From Rhizophlyctis rosea (taxonomy: Eukaryota; Chytridiomycota; Chytridiomycetes; Rhizophlyctidales; Rhizophlyctidaceae), in contig JADGJC010000016.1 in the NCBI GenBank assembly GCA_027596075.1, positions 62,001 through 126,000 of the forward strand: a stretch of DNA of 64,000 nucleotides. The letters run 5' to 3'. This document shows, one piece after another, positions 10,645-22,368 of this stretch. The notes beneath the pieces were generated by a model. It was not told the origin of the DNA. It saw only the letters and a list, made by a program, of their open reading frames with translations, and searched no databases. The stretch's first letter is position 1. Each line of letters opens with the position of its first letter. Made by a program: the position numbers and the translations under genes.

Positions 10645-11862
10645 TTGGGAGTGCCAAGTTTGCTCTTCCCAGTGCCTTCGCCCCCCCGAGTCCTGAGAGG
10701 TTTCTGCTTTCATCCTTTACAACACTTCCTCTCAATTCCATTCACTGCTTGCGTTCAATCTCGCCCACCAAATCAACTTTCACTGCGCGCCCCTCCAACC
10801 AAGTTACATAGTGTTTGGCAGCACTCCAAATTGCAAGACAATCCTCCTCCTCCTTATAGTCCCTTCGCGCAACAGCAGCAGCAACAATTTCAACAGCAGC
10901 AATACCCACAACAGCAGATGTACCAACAGCAGCAATACCAACAATATCAACAATACCAACAACAACCCTCACAACCATCACCAATCACCGACCCAAACCT
11001 GGAACGCTTCCGCAACTTAGTCCAACAACATGAGATTTCGCTCCCTATGGCCCGCAAACTCCGTGCCCTGGAGGCATTTGACATCGTGGTGATTGCAGAC
11101 GATAGCGGTTCCATGACTAGCCCGTGCACCGTCCCCGGTCAGGATCCCTTTGCACCACGAATAACCCGCTGGGACGAGCTTAAATCCGTCATCAAAACCG
11201 TCGTTGACATCGGTACCACACTCGACGACGACGGAATCGATCTATATTTCCTAAACCGTCCTCACATCCATAATGTCACAAGCGCCGACCAAGTAGCTCG
11301 CGCATTCGCCAACCCTCCACATGGTTATACCCCCATCGCACGAACCCTACGACAAGTCCTCCGCGACAAAGCCGGCCTAGGGGTAGGAGAAAACACCAAA
11401 AAGCTGCTAATAGTCATAGCAACAGATGGAGAACCAACCGACGAGGTTGGAACCGTTGACAAAGCAACCCTCTATAACGTCCTTATGTACGAACGCCGTC
11501 CCATCCAAAACATCCACGTCGCATTCGTCGCATGCACGGACGATGATGCCACGATGGCATACCTCAATGAATGGGATAACATCATACAGAACCTCGATGT
11601 AGTAGACGACTATTATAGTGAGCGTAGTGAGATTTTGCGGGTCCAGGGTCCTTCCTTTCCGTTTTCGCGCGGGGATTGGGTGTGCAAAATTCTGTTAGGC
11701 AGCATTGACCCGGAGATTGATGCGTTGGATGAGGTGCCTGGAGTGTTTAGCGGGGGCGGGACCATTCGGAGGGGAAGCAGTAATACTGCTTACCGGCAAC
11801 ATAGTAGAGCCTCACTTCACAGCAATCGCGCCGATCGTGGGGGGAGCTGTGTCATATCTTAG
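10645..11862 (+). CDS. von Willebrand factor A-domain protein with Gln-rich N-terminus (start uncertain)
   Basis: The open frame begins at 10645 without an ATG; the first supported residues are about 10825 onward (HSKLQDNPPPPYSPF). A true start is probably in a short upstream exon joined at a cag acceptor near 10827. A Pro-rich then Gln/Tyr-rich stretch (repeated QQQ/QYQQ, 10870-10970) precedes the vWA domain. The MIDAS metal site is complete: DDSGSM, then Thr in HGYTPIARTL and Asp in IATDGEPTDE. The C-terminus carries Ser/Arg-rich sequence. Such stand-alone vWA proteins are common in fungi and slime moulds, with no settled function. Cytosolic location is inferred from the absence of a signal peptide or membrane helix. 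Confidence 0.8.
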   Translation: MGVPSLLFPVPSPPRVLRGFCFHPLQHFLSIPFTACVQSRPPNQLSLRAPPTKLHSVWQHSKLQDNPPPPYSPFAQQQQQQFQQQQYPQQQMYQQQQYQQYQQYQQQPSQPSPITDPNLERFRNLVQQHEISLPMARKLRALEAFDIVVIADDSGSMTSPCTVPGQDPFAPRITRWDELKSVIKTVVDIGTTLDDDGIDLYFLNRPHIHNVTSADQVARAFANPPHGYTPIARTLRQVLRDKAGLGVGENTKKLLIVIATDGEPTDEVGTVDKATLYNVLMYERRPIQNIHVAFVACTDDDATMAYLNEWDNIIQNLDVVDDYYSERSEILRVQGPSFPFSRGDWVCKILLGSIDPEIDALDEVPGVFSGGGTIRRGSSNTAYRQHSRASLHSNRADRGGSCVIS

Positions 11863-12254
11863 CTGAGAGGGCGAGGAGGGTGGGGAAGCCTATCCTGATC
11901 CAAATTGTAAATTAGCCAATCGTTCGTGTACCCTTTGTTGTAGTGTAGCCTTTTCTGTAAATAGTGCGATCGTTCGGTTCTCGCAGCGGCTTTGCGTCCA
12001 TTGAGTGCATAATTGTGGTCGGGATAGGTGCCGGCGACTGGATGTGTGGCTGGAAAGCATTTGATTAAGTGGAGAAAAAGTTGAAAAAACGGAATCGAAA
12101 TTTGAAAAGGGATGCAGTGTGATTTCTTAGCCGCTCTTGTCTCTTACTTGGGCCACGAGTTTCTCAATGCGCGGTAACAGCGGATGGAGTCTTCACCGGG
12201 GGCACAGTCTTGAATTGGTTTACAAACTTGTCATGTTTACTTGTGCGTAGATCT

Positions 12255-12299
12255 GCCGTATTCCCGCCGTATTCCCGCCGTATCCTTACCGTATCAATA
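12255..12299. repeat. 11-bp tandem repeat
   Basis: Two perfect copies of GCCGTATTCCC at 12255-12265 and 12266-12276 are followed by degenerate copies beginning GCCGTATCC and CCGTATC. It is a short microsatellite-like array with no obvious role. Confidence 0.8.
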
Positions 12300-12915
12300 C
12301 CATATTTGTTGTGGATGCAGGTCAGATGGGTTCCATTTGTAAACTGTCATTGTGCCTACCTTGGAACACATTGCATGCTGAACCTCAAACACTTCCTTAG
12401 CTGCATTGAAACATTTTGTTTATACTGCCTGGCCGACAATGCCTTGAATGCCATAGTCATGAAACCGTCTCGAGCAGCAGAAAGCAAATTCCTACCATAC
12501 AAAATACCCCTGAGGCTGGCTGAATGACGAAAGCGTGCATGCCGTCATGTTGCTGGCACGAGGCTTTCTCATTCAATGGTGTTCAGCGTGGACTTTTCCC
12601 ACTCATGAGCGCACAATTTATGCCCCATGGTTACAGTGCAGTGAATATGAGCAGCATGCTAGATCGATGCTACAGTTCACTTGCATGATAGACTGGCAAC
12701 TAACAGAAGCATCGCAAACTTCAGAGACCGGATAATAAGTATTTGTCACCCACTTGTAGAGTAGGTACAGTGAGATAGACCCAGGAAGGTCAGTGGGACC
12801 ACAGTGGGACGCGCGCGACATCTACACAAATCTGTGGCACAGTCAATATTTTTGTGGCGGTGCATCCATTCATTGTGCCGAATGGCCACAACCCCACGAA
12901 GGACTGACTGGCTGG

Positions 12916-12924
12916 ATGAGTCAT
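12916..12924. promoter_or_regulatory. Gcn4/CPC1-type bZIP palindrome upstream of aspartokinase
   Basis: Perfect ATGAGTCAT, the high-affinity site of Gcn4/Cpc1 bZIP activators of general amino-acid control. It lies 246 bp before the aspartokinase ATG. The motif and position are seen; regulation by a Gcn4-like factor is inferred from the pathway. Confidence 0.5.
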
Positions 12925-13169
12925 CCCCGCCATCCATTCCCCCCATTCCCACAATTTGGTCTCTGTAACACCCAAATTTTCATGTGGCTGGTCGGTAAAC
13001 ATCTCGCAGAACTTCCATTTCGCATCTCCTCTTCCCCAATCATTGTTTACCAAGATCCTTTCCTGCCAGGAATTCTGTACACTAATCAACCTTGTTATCG
13101 TCGTCCACCTCCCAAAATACCCTCGTTCTGCGATAAGGCAGTCGCCATTGAAACCCCACTTATAGTCTG

Positions 13170-15202
13170 ATGGTCTCACCGGAATTCTACGCCGCGACAA
13201 TGGCTAGACTGCATTCTTCTCCTCCAAGAGAACCGTTGGTAGTGCAAAAATATGGCGGGACGAGTGTGGGCACTGCCAAACGTATGTTGGAGGTGGCGAC
13301 CATTGTAAAGTACGTAGACGCTATGCTGGGACTGTACTGCCCTGCATAAAATTGACAAGCTTGTTTTCAGGGCTAGCACAGACGGTCACCGTATCGTTGT
13401 TGTGTTGTCCGCTATGAGCAGTTATGTTAAGGCGGCTGGAACTACAAGCAGGTGTGTCGAAGGAATCGTTATGATAGTAGTTTAGCATTTACTGACCTTC
13501 AATGCGTTAGATTACTGGAAGCCTCGAAAGAAGTACTAAAACACAACTCGGAGCGTTACCTTGAAATCGTGGAGACCATCCGGCAGGATCACTTGGCGGC
13601 GATCCGGGAAGCGATAGAAGAAGGGACTAACCAGGAGGGGTCACTTTTGGAAGAGGCGGAGAGGGATGTTAACGCGGAATGTGATCACCTGAAGTCTTTC
13701 ATGTCTGCTGCGGAGGTGGGATTGGGTGCAGTCGATACGTGAGATGCTGGATCATTGTGCTAAATTGGTTTATTTGTATAGGTTATTGGGGAGATCTCAT
13801 CGCGATCACGCGATGTCATCATCAGTGTCGGGGAGAAGCTTTCTGCTAGAATTTTCACAGCAGTTCTCCAATCGCAGGCATGTCATTGGGAAGTTGTAGG
13901 CGAGTCATGGCGACAATTGGCTGACATTGCAAACAGGGTGTGAAAGCAGCTTACATCAACCTAGAAAATATCATCGAAAAGGCATTCGATGAAAGATCCA
14001 TAGATCAATCCTTCTATGACTACCTAGCAGAACGCATGGCCGCGGCAGTCCGCGAAGCTCCCGAAGGTTCCGTCCCAGTCGTGACCGGCTTCTTCGGCAC
14101 CGTCCCCGGCGGCATCATATCCACCATCGGCCGCGGGTACACCGATCTATCAGCAGCACTCATCGCAGTCGGACTAGGAGCCCACGAGCTTCAAATCTGG
14201 AAAGAAGTCGACGGTATCTTCACCGCCGATCCCCGAAAAGCCCCCTCTGCCTACGCACTCGAATCCATCTCCCCCGAAGAAGCCGCCGAACTCACCTACT
14301 ACGGCTCCGAAGTCATCCACCCCTTCACCATGGAACAAGTCATCCGCGCCACCATCCCCATCCGCATCAAAAACACCTTCAAACCCGACGGCAAGGGCAC
14401 AGTCATCGTACCGGAGAACTGGCGCCCGCCACAACACGCTGAAGCCATCGAAATCCTCACACCAAAAGGATCACGGTTACCGAGATTTAGTTTCGGTGCA
14501 CATGGGTTGATTAGAGCGGGGAGTGAGGAGAAGAAACCCACGGCGGTGACGATCAAGGATTCGGTGGTGGTGTTGAACGTGCATTCGAATCGGAAAAGTG
14601 TTAGTCATGGGTTTTTTGCGCAGATTTTTGGGATTCTGGATCGGCATAGGATTGTGGTGGATTTGATTGCGACCAGTGAGGTGCATGTTAGTATGGCTTT
14701 GAGTCCGAATGTGAAGGAGGCCAAGTTGGAGACGGCGTTGGTGGAGTTGAAGCGGTGTGGGACGGTAAGTTTGCTTTTTGGTGTTGTTTCTTCTGTTTTG
14801 GTGAGGTTGATGGGATTGATGGGAGATGGGTACTGATCGAGCTCTATCGCCCGTTTACAGGTCGACGTCATACGCAACATGGCCATTCTTTCACTAGTTG
14901 GCAAACACATGCGCAATATGGTTGGGATAGCCGGGCACATGTTCGAGACACTAGCAAAGCACCAAGTCAACATTGAGATGATCTCGCAGGGGGCGTCCGA
15001 GATTAACATTTCCTGTGTTATCGAAATGGAGAAGGCGGCTATCGCACTGAGAGCTGTGCATGATGAGTGCATCATTGCATATTCGGAACCCGCGGCGGTG
15101 GGAGGGGCGGTGGCGAATGGGAACGGAAGTGCAAAAATTCACATTAGAGGGGATTGCGAAAGGACAGAACGCTTGGAGGGGAGACGCTCAGCCTTGGCGT
15201 AA
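13170..15202 (+). CDS. HOM3: Aspartokinase (aspartate kinase) with C-terminal ACT domain
   Basis: Phosphorylates aspartate, the first step to threonine, methionine and homoserine. Exons are 13170-13309, 13371-13451, 13511-13715, 13782-13877, 13937-14764 and 14861-15202. The kinase N-terminus VVQKYGGTSVG is the family signature. VVVLSAMS, then VTGFFGTVPGGIISTIGRGYTDLSA and the catalytic-region KEVDGIFTADPR follow, with SYGSEVIHP-type YYGSEVIHP. Two ACT segments follow (SVVVLNVHSNRK... and MAILSLVGKHMRNMVGIAG), where threonine feedback normally acts. The fourth intron (13878-13936) appears to use a GC donor (CAG|GCATGT), because only this join restores LQSQ-GVKAAYINLE. Start choice: the ATG at 13170 precedes a second at 13200 in the same frame. 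Confidence 0.93.
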
Positions 15203-15362
15203 TTTACTATTTTGTTTTTAGCTCTCTTAGATTAATAGTTGTATTTCTATCTGAATCATATATACTGGGTTTTTTGGCTGCTATCTACCTATTTACGTAT
15301 ATTTACACGGGCGATTATTTACCGCCGAGGTTTCACTAATTTTGAGATATCTGCGAAACCCC

Positions 15363-17380
15363 TCATAGATCGCCCCTATCTACCATAACGCGATCCTCAA
15401 CACCTTGCCCCTCCTCGTCCTCGTCCTCCTCATTCCCAACTTCCCTCGCTAACTCTTCCAATTCCTCTAATGGAAACCCTACGTCCGCTTTCTCAACCAC
15501 GACATGATTCAACTCACTCGCCAAACTTTTCACCCGCTTCTCACTACATCCCTGCACCCACACGCAATAATCATCCACCCACAGCCCGCGCATTACAGAG
15601 CCCACTTCGTCTGTGGCCAAAATCTCCCGAACCTCGAGCAAAGCTTTCAGAATGGCTCGCTTGCCCAATTTGAAGAGGACGGCGACATCTTCGATTATGC
15701 GTTTTGAAAGGGCGAAGGAGCGGTACAAAGGGTAAGTTAGGGAGCGGCGGATAGAGGTTTGGAGGGTTTGAGGGAGGGATGTAGATGTCTACATTTCGAG
15801 TATTAGTGATCGAGATCTATACCCATCAGTTGATGATGAATAGTCGTTACCTCAAAACAACTCAAAATCGCACTCAATTTGCAAATCGTCCAACAGCTTT
15901 CAACGGTATTCTCGCCTTCTGTTGTCCGATGATTGTAACAATATGCGAAAAGGAGATCGACAAGACCCAAGTAGATGGAGCGTTCATCGTCGAGGAGGTC
16001 TTGATGTGTGATTGAAAGAAGCAAGTCCGTCAGTTGTTCTTGCCACGAGACACATTTCGATTATCTCGTTTACCACGTACATTGCTTATTTCGCAAAGAC
16101 CGCATTTGCTCCTGCTCCTGCGGTGTGAACTCGAGCCACGGCTCAAGCGCTTTGGGTTCCGCATTTGAGGGCGAGGGTGAGATGGTAAGTGAGTCCATGT
16201 CGGGCAAGGTGTTGGCTACAGAAGTGCTGTCCGCAGGCGTTGGCGCCCCATTGTCAACAACCATCGCAGATGCAGATCCGCTGCTTTTCGCCTTCTGAAT
16301 ACGTTTCAATGCAGCCCATGATTCTGGTCGGAACTTGATGAGCCGCTGTATCTCCTCGTCATTGATAAAATCCGCCCTATGAGACGTGATCGCTTAGCAT
16401 GCAGAGATGCTTGCAGTGCCTTCTCAATACCCACACATAGTGATCGTCATCAAATTTGAGCTCCTCCTTCGTTAGCCGCTCTTCGCGTCTCGATGATGGC
16501 GTCGAAGTGTCAAGGTCGTCAATTTCCACGATATCCCGCGCAATCTGGCTCAGATGGCTACCATGTCCAGAATATGCATTATTGAAGCCATACTGGGCGC
16601 CTGTTGACAGCGCCTGGGTGCCGCCACAATGATGGCTGAGCATATTGTGTGTACCACCCATTGCTTCAGTCGAACACCCACCAGTTTCGGTGCCTCCTGC
16701 GGAAATTCCCAGTCAAACTCCTCATCTGGTGTGTCCCATGAGTGAGATAAAAGTCCCTGATTTGGGGCGCGTGAGAAAGACCTACCCTCATCATCACTGT
16801 CCACGCTTTCACCAGGGGCGCTCTCGGACTCCATCGCAGCATCTGCACTCCCTCCAATCACTTCAATCAATGGCTTTATTGTCGGCGTTCCGTCAGTAGC
16901 TGGCCCAGTAGCTGCAGCAGTTCCTCCCACACTGGCTGCTTGCCCCTTCGATTCCATCAACTTCGTCAACAAATCCAAATCGGCAAAGTGTTGCCCTTTC
17001 GTCTCTTTGGGCAATTTGACGGTGATTTCACCCTTATCAATATCGTATGAAGCGCTCTCACGACCATCTTCAATCAGTGGTGCCGGGAGGTTCAGTCTAA
17101 GGGAAAGAATTTCGGCTGAAAGGTGAGCACACTCTGGGAAAGCAAGTAAGATATGCAAACGTAAGAGGCTACTAACCTCAGAAAGTAAGGTCGAACGTAG
17201 AACTTGAACTCCGTTCCTTCAATATAAAATTCAACTTCCTGGGCCTAACCTTTCACTGTGATTAAGCTGACCGGAAATAGCTGAACAGTGTCCCCATTCA
17301 CATACCCGAACATAAGGACATCTCAGCATCACTGTCACAAAGTCCTCGTCTTGCGATACGGTGAACGCTGGTGTCAACAT
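15363..17380 (-). CDS. SHQ1: SHQ1 box H/ACA snoRNP assembly chaperone
   Basis: Chaperone that holds dyskerin/Cbf5 before H/ACA RNP assembly. Start ATG at 17380: MLTPAFTVSQDEDFVTVML is the p23/CS-domain N-terminus of SHQ1. Exons continue at 17238 (EVEFYIEGTEFKFYVRPYFL) and 17096 (RLNLPAPLIEDG, then YDIDKGEITVKLPKETKGQHF). After acidic EEFDWEF the SHQ1-specific domain follows (QYGFNNAYSG, DDDHYVADFINDEE). Next comes YLLDDERS with LVDLLFAYCYNHRTTEGENTVES and finally the PLYRSFALSKR...VDDYCVWVQ segment. At least seven introns were placed. The acceptor giving NKQ-YLLDDE was chosen because nearer acceptors create a stop. The tail ends in a very acidic run. Confidence 0.92.
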
Positions 17381-17794
17381 TGTTCTCCTACACCTGTTAT
17401 GCGTAGAAAAGTTCGCAGCAGTCTTCTATTCCGATTATGAGAATGGAATTGCGCTTACACAAAACAGCTCAACTTCAAATTTCAATTTGTGCCAAAAATA
17501 CCCCGAAATGGCACGTGATGACATTGAGACCTCCAAGATGATGTAATCCATGCGCAGGAGGTGAAGCAGGTGAACCAAGACCAACCCTCAAGATTTGTAT
17601 GTCGATCTCTGCAGTGTAAATTGGTCGAATTGGACATTGCGGACCATCAAGTAGCAACAGCCAAATGTTGGATATCAAATGCGGTTACCCGAAATGGACC
17701 AAGTAGATTTGGAAAAATTTGTAATTACACCCCCACCCCTAAGCTGCACCCACGTTGAAGCGCAGGTACCGTCGGGCCGCACATCTACTAACCG
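17381..17794. other. Spacer between SHQ1 promoter and F-box gene 3' end
   Basis: 414 bp, AT-richer than its flanks. No gene, repeat or RNA was recognised. Confidence 0.4.
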
Positions 17795-19672
17795 CTACGC
17801 ATCGCGTCTAATGGCTTCAATCTTCTTGCAAACTTCCAAGGCGAAAATCGATTTCGATAAAGCTTCCTTCAACTTCCGGCACAACTCAGCCGATACTGAC
17901 ATTAACCGACCCCCATTTCCCCCAGCTTCCTGACTACTTGTGCTGACACATCCATCAACCTCCTTGGTCCTGCGCGCGACACACGTCCTCTTCTCCCACG
18001 TAACCGTGTGTGTCCAACCCGCTTCCAAGCCCTTTAGCTGTTCAAAACAATCGCCCACCCACCCATTCAGCTCGTCATTCCATCCATCCCCACACTGCGC
18101 CTTGACCGCCTCTATCAACACTTCAAACAGTGTTGTCCAACCCGGCAGATTCAGCCTGTACGGAAACATATCTAACAACCCAGGCCGTACTCTAATGCCA
18201 CTCCGAAGTGCTCCCTCAATGGCTTGATCCAGTGCCTGTAGATATATTTCCGGCCCCATCTTTCCAATCAGTCTTTCGAACCTTTCGTACGACTGCGTTT
18301 GCCCATCCCTCAGATCCCTCCAGAAATATAAAAATGCCGTCCGCACCCACAACTCAAAACAACGTCCATTAACGGCAGAGTCTATTGGGAATCTATCCTG
18401 AATGTATCCCCAAAAACGGAACGGAAATCCCTCATGTCGGCGTTCATGCATCCATTGGAAAATCTCCACGCCAAGGACATTGTCGGTGATTACCGGAAAA
18501 TTGCTTTGGAGATTGTTGAGAATGATTCGGATGTTGTCCTCTTTATCCGAAAAGGAGGAGTTTATGAGAGCGTGCAGGAAGCGGATCAAGGTTGTTTTAA
18601 GGATGCGGGGAGGAAGTCTGGATCTGATGAAGTTGATATTGCTGATCTGGGTGGAACTGGGGAACATCTCCAGCAGCGTTTTTAGGAGGTTGTAAGACGA
18701 TGTCCGGCTGTGTAGGTATTGCGAGAAGTGGAAGCCTCGTTCGAACAAGTACGTGATGTCGCTCAAATCCTTCTCAAGATCGATGACTTTTTCCATTACA
18801 CGGTCGTTGATACTGGAAATGAAGGTTTGTAGATCAAAGCCGTTGGCGACCAGACGGAGGATGAGCTTGAAATGCCCTTCTTCCGGTGATGTACAATAAA
18901 TGATGAGATTTTTGATGAGCGGCCGTTCGGCATAGAAGTGAGCAACTGCATAATCGTAATTGGCTGAATGTTTGGTTTGATGGTGCAGAAGGGAGAGTTC
19001 GAGGTGGGTATTTGGGCAATAGGAGTACTGGTCGAGATACAAATCTAGTGAGGACCGAGGAAGGGGATTTCTGCTGAAGCAGGAGGAGTAACGGTCAGGG
19101 AAGAGGGTTGTTGATAAAGGAGTGTGAGGAACGGAACAATGCAGTGCAGGCGCAAATTCGGCGTGGTCGTCTTTGTCCAGGTTCAGAGTGTCGCCGTATT
19201 TTTCATATCCGACAATAATCACTTGAGCAATAAACAAAGGGTGGTAGTCGGAAGGATGGCGGTGGTAAGGGAGGTTGGAACGTTGGTCAGCCCCATACAT
19301 AGGAAGACTTTGAACAGACCGTTGGACGCTCTGCGCGACCGTCTGGACAGCCGCACGGCTTAGGATGGCACCTCGTCCCAGCAAGACTTTCAGCAGTTCG
19401 GGGTGACAGAAGCTACGATACTGTCTGTCATAAACTAGTGCGTGGATTGCACCAACGTCACCAACGTTGGCACGCAAGATTATAGCCCGAACGTGAGTTT
19501 CCTTGCCCAAAGTATAAAAATATCTGCAGCTCTGCGATAGTCGGCGCCAAGAGCTTTTGGTCATTGCGATGATGTGGATCCATATTTCGTCAAGGAGTTT
19601 GGAACACTGGGGAGTGGTGAGGTTCGAGTGATCGCTCGCGGACAGCGTTCGTGCAGCACGAGGGTGCAACAT
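17795..19672 (-). CDS. F-box-like protein, uncharacterised
   Basis: Single-exon frame; the ATG at 19672 (MLHPRAARTLS) is preferred over the one at 19798 because the F-box-like segment starts soon after. This gives about 625 aa. Residues after TTPQCSKLLDEIWIHIIAM resemble an F-box (Leu/Ile-rich helix, then SQSCRYFYTLG). NVGDVGAIHALVYDR and KVLLGRGAILS look like degenerate ankyrin-type helices. The rest is a helical repeat-like body with regularly spaced Leu/Phe and conserved-looking LVANGFDL and ERGFHFSQYL segments. I do not recognise the family beyond this. Lineage-expanded F-box proteins are common in chytrids, and a role as a ubiquitin-ligase adaptor is only inferred. Confidence 0.65.
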   Translation of the reverse strand: MLHPRAARTLSASDHSNLTTPQCSKLLDEIWIHIIAMTKSSWRRLSQSCRYFYTLGKETHVRAIILRANVGDVGAIHALVYDRQYRSFCHPELLKVLLGRGAILSRAAVQTVAQSVQRSVQSLPMYGADQRSNLPYHRHPSDYHPLFIAQVIIVGYEKYGDTLNLDKDDHAEFAPALHCSVPHTPLSTTLFPDRYSSCFSRNPLPRSSLDLYLDQYSYCPNTHLELSLLHHQTKHSANYDYAVAHFYAERPLIKNLIIYCTSPEEGHFKLILRLVANGFDLQTFISSINDRVMEKVIDLEKDLSDITYLFERGFHFSQYLHSRTSSYNLLKTLLEMFPSSTQISNINFIRSRLPPRILKTTLIRFLHALINSSFSDKEDNIRIILNNLQSNFPVITDNVLGVEIFQWMHERRHEGFPFRFWGYIQDRFPIDSAVNGRCFELWVRTAFLYFWRDLRDGQTQSYERFERLIGKMGPEIYLQALDQAIEGALRSGIRVRPGLLDMFPYRLNLPGWTTLFEVLIEAVKAQCGDGWNDELNGWVGDCFEQLKGLEAGWTHTVTWEKRTCVARRTKEVDGCVSTSSQEAGGNGGRLMSVSAELCRKLKEALSKSIFALEVCKKIEAIRRDA

Positions 19673-20239
19673 AGTGCTTTCCGCAGTATCGTCTAGGGAG
19701 GTATGTCTATATCTGCAGAGAGACTGAGAGAGGGCAAAGCAACCGCCCAACAGCTTAGCAGCCCGGCCGGTGGGCGACTTCCCTTTCAGCTCATGCACAA
19801 ATTCCAGGGCCCACGTGCGCCCCAGTACGGTTCAGGGTCCATTGACGCGCGGGTTCATTCTCAGCTAATTTGGTGGTAGTTTGATATTTGAATTGAAACT
19901 TATCTGTCCTTGGCCCCGTCCAACCTGGAATGTACACTGAACAGCCCGAATTTGCTGAATGTCTCATAAGCTCCTTTGCAGCGGTTTACTGCAAAGACCA
20001 ATTCTGCATAGCCAAGAGGTTTCAGTGGTTGCGCCAACGTAATCCAAAAATTCTTGAAACATGTGGACAGAAACATCACGGTGTCGCAACTCTGAGACCC
20101 TCCTGGCGTAGAGAAAGGTCTCAAGAGAGCTTCTAGATCGTATAAAGACTCATCTCTGACGGCATGGACCGAAAAAGGCCTACAGAACTCTACGCCATCT
20201 TTTAGCCTCCACCCTTATTCTTACTGGAATCTGCCAAAA
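19673..20239. other. Divergent spacer (F-box gene / protease)
   Basis: 567 bp containing both promoters. No supported feature was found beyond short open frames. Confidence 0.4.
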
Positions 20240-22080
20240 ATGCTCAAGCACATTCTGTCGTGTGCACTCATTATGTGCTGTCTTTCCATGTTACCTCCAA
20301 CCAACAGCCATACCACCACATCTGCTCCTCGCAATCCATTCAAACGCAGAAACCTCATTGGTCCGCCATGCATAGGCCGCAACGCCCGCCACCTCATCGC
20401 CCTTTCGGCTCCCTCCGTAAGCAAACCCCACGAGAAGCATTTCATGTACCTCTCTCAGTTCCTGGACCTTGAGCGTCACCTCACACATGTATGGGAGATT
20501 GGCAGTTTTGTGGGATATGCAGTTGATTTTGAAGACGAAGATGACTGTATGGACTTTTGGGATGTGGTCGAAGCTTGGGAGGATGGCGACGTGTTTGTCG
20601 AAGTCGGAGAGCCAGATATTGAGGTGGGCGTCGCCGACATCCAAGTTGAGAGTCCGTGGGTAGGTTTTGCGTGAAGAGCATAATCTGTGGCGTGATTGTA
20701 CAGCTTATTCTGCATACAGGGTTTGGATAGGATTGACCAAACAAGTCTCCCTTTGGACGGGCTCTATCATTACCCAACAGCCGCAGGTGAAGGTGTGGAT
20801 ATATACATCATTGATACGTAAGTCTCATGCTGGTTGCAACCAAACCATCTCACTCTGTCGACTAACCATGCGCAGTGGAGTTCGTCTGACTCATGAGGAC
20901 ATAGCCCCACGAGCTACATTTGGCGTCACCACTTGCCGCCGGTGCAACGGATCACAGGTTGATGACAACGGACATGGTACGATATATTCTTTTGCCATTG
21001 ATTATTGTATTGCATGGAATTCTCACGCTGTGGCTGATAACAGGTACCCATGTCGCCGGTTTGTTTTTTCGCGACTGCTCCAGTATATTAAACAGAAATC
21101 CTCATGCTGTTTATGTCAGGAATTGCCGCCGGCACCACCTCTGGCGCCGCCAAGAAAGCCAACATCATTGCTGTCAAAGCGCTTGATAGAAGAGGAAAGG
21201 GGCCATACAGCGATGTCATTGATGGAATGCAATGGGTTGCTCAGACGGTGCAGGCAAATGGGCGGAAGAGTATTGTCAAGTAAGTCCGCCAGCTGATATG
21301 ACATCACATACCGTTGCTCATGTCTGCACCCAGCTTGAGCGTCCAAGGAGACACAAGTACGGTCCTGAACCGAGCCGTTGCCGGCTTGACAGAACTGGGC
21401 ATATATGTGGTCTCGGCTGCCGGTATGTCATGGATTTTTCAAGTCCATGCTGATTGGCTATCGGCGCATCGACTCTGAATACTGCTTCATCTCTTTAGGT
21501 AACTTTGGCGAGCCCGCCTGTCAGTATTCCCCGGCTGCTATCACCCCAACGTCAGCGGTCATCTCGGTGGGCGCCACAGATCAGGATGATGTGTTGACCG
21601 ACTTTTCAAATACCGGCGAATGTGTCAGTATTCTTGCACCAGGGATGGACATCCGGAGTTTGGACTGGAGTAGGTTGAGATGTTACATGAGGTCCAATGC
21701 TCTCTAGTATTTACTAACAATGCATTCTCAATCCAGGATCTGACGACGGGTACCGGACGCTAAGCGGGACAAGCATGGCTGCTCCGCATGGTGAGTGGTC
21801 TCCACTAATTGAATGCAGAATGGCCTCATCAGCCATTGGCCAATACTAATCATTGAGCGTTACTCTGCCTTTTCTTCCCAATTGTTCAGTCACTGGAACA
21901 CTAGCATGCCTCCTCGCTGCGTCTGCCACTGACACTGCCATACCAACGAATCCCACTGACATGAAGAACTACATCCTTGGACTAGCCCAAGCAGAGGCAA
22001 CCACAGCCAGCGGAGATGACGTCTCACAGAGATTGCTTAGTGGTGTTTATAGAGATGTACCGGGTTACACCTGCTGCTAG
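20240..22080 (+). CDS. Secreted subtilisin-like serine protease (S8, proteinase K type)
   Basis: Start at 20240: [20 protein letters not shown] is a signal peptide. A propeptide of inhibitor I9 type follows ([18 protein letters not shown]..., ending [10 protein letters not shown]). Across short introns the mature enzyme reads [26 protein letters not shown] (catalytic Asp), GHGTHVAG (catalytic His, split by two introns at about 20978 and 21055), AAGNFGE (oxyanion Asn) and [11 protein letters not shown] (catalytic Ser). It ends DVPGYTCC. All three catalytic residues are intact, so it should be active. At least nine exons are needed, an unusually dense intron pattern for a gene of this size. The role is probably extracellular protein digestion. 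Confidence 0.9.
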
Positions 22081-22368
22081 AAGACGAAGGATGTTATAAC
22101 TTAGACATTGTAAACAAATCATCATGGATGGACAACTTTGCAACGTTCACTATTTACTAGTAACATCCTTGCAGATTTGGGAACATATACATCGTGAGAG
22201 GAAGTAAAATTCACTTTTTTCAAGGAGTTATCACAACAGCTTTCCAAGATCGCCAAGCGGAGGTGGCTCATTGCGACGCCCCGCAGCTCTATTCAGCGAC
22301 ATAGTCGCCGCCCCTAATGATTGGTGCCCATCAGTTAAGATTGCACGCTCCGCATCATCTGCGACTTT

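Larger units (their letters stand above)
11863..13169. other. 1.3-kb gene-poor region upstream of aspartokinase
   Basis: Only short frames without recognisable similarity; overlapping frames on both strands around 12790-13200 were not accepted. It holds a small tandem repeat (12255-12299) and a Gcn4-type palindrome (12916-12924). The rest is unassigned. Confidence 0.5.

Noticed and set aside
12790..13200. Overlapping open frames on both strands upstream of aspartokinase
   Set aside because: No recognisable domain, both strands open by chance, and the right end overlaps the aspartokinase start.
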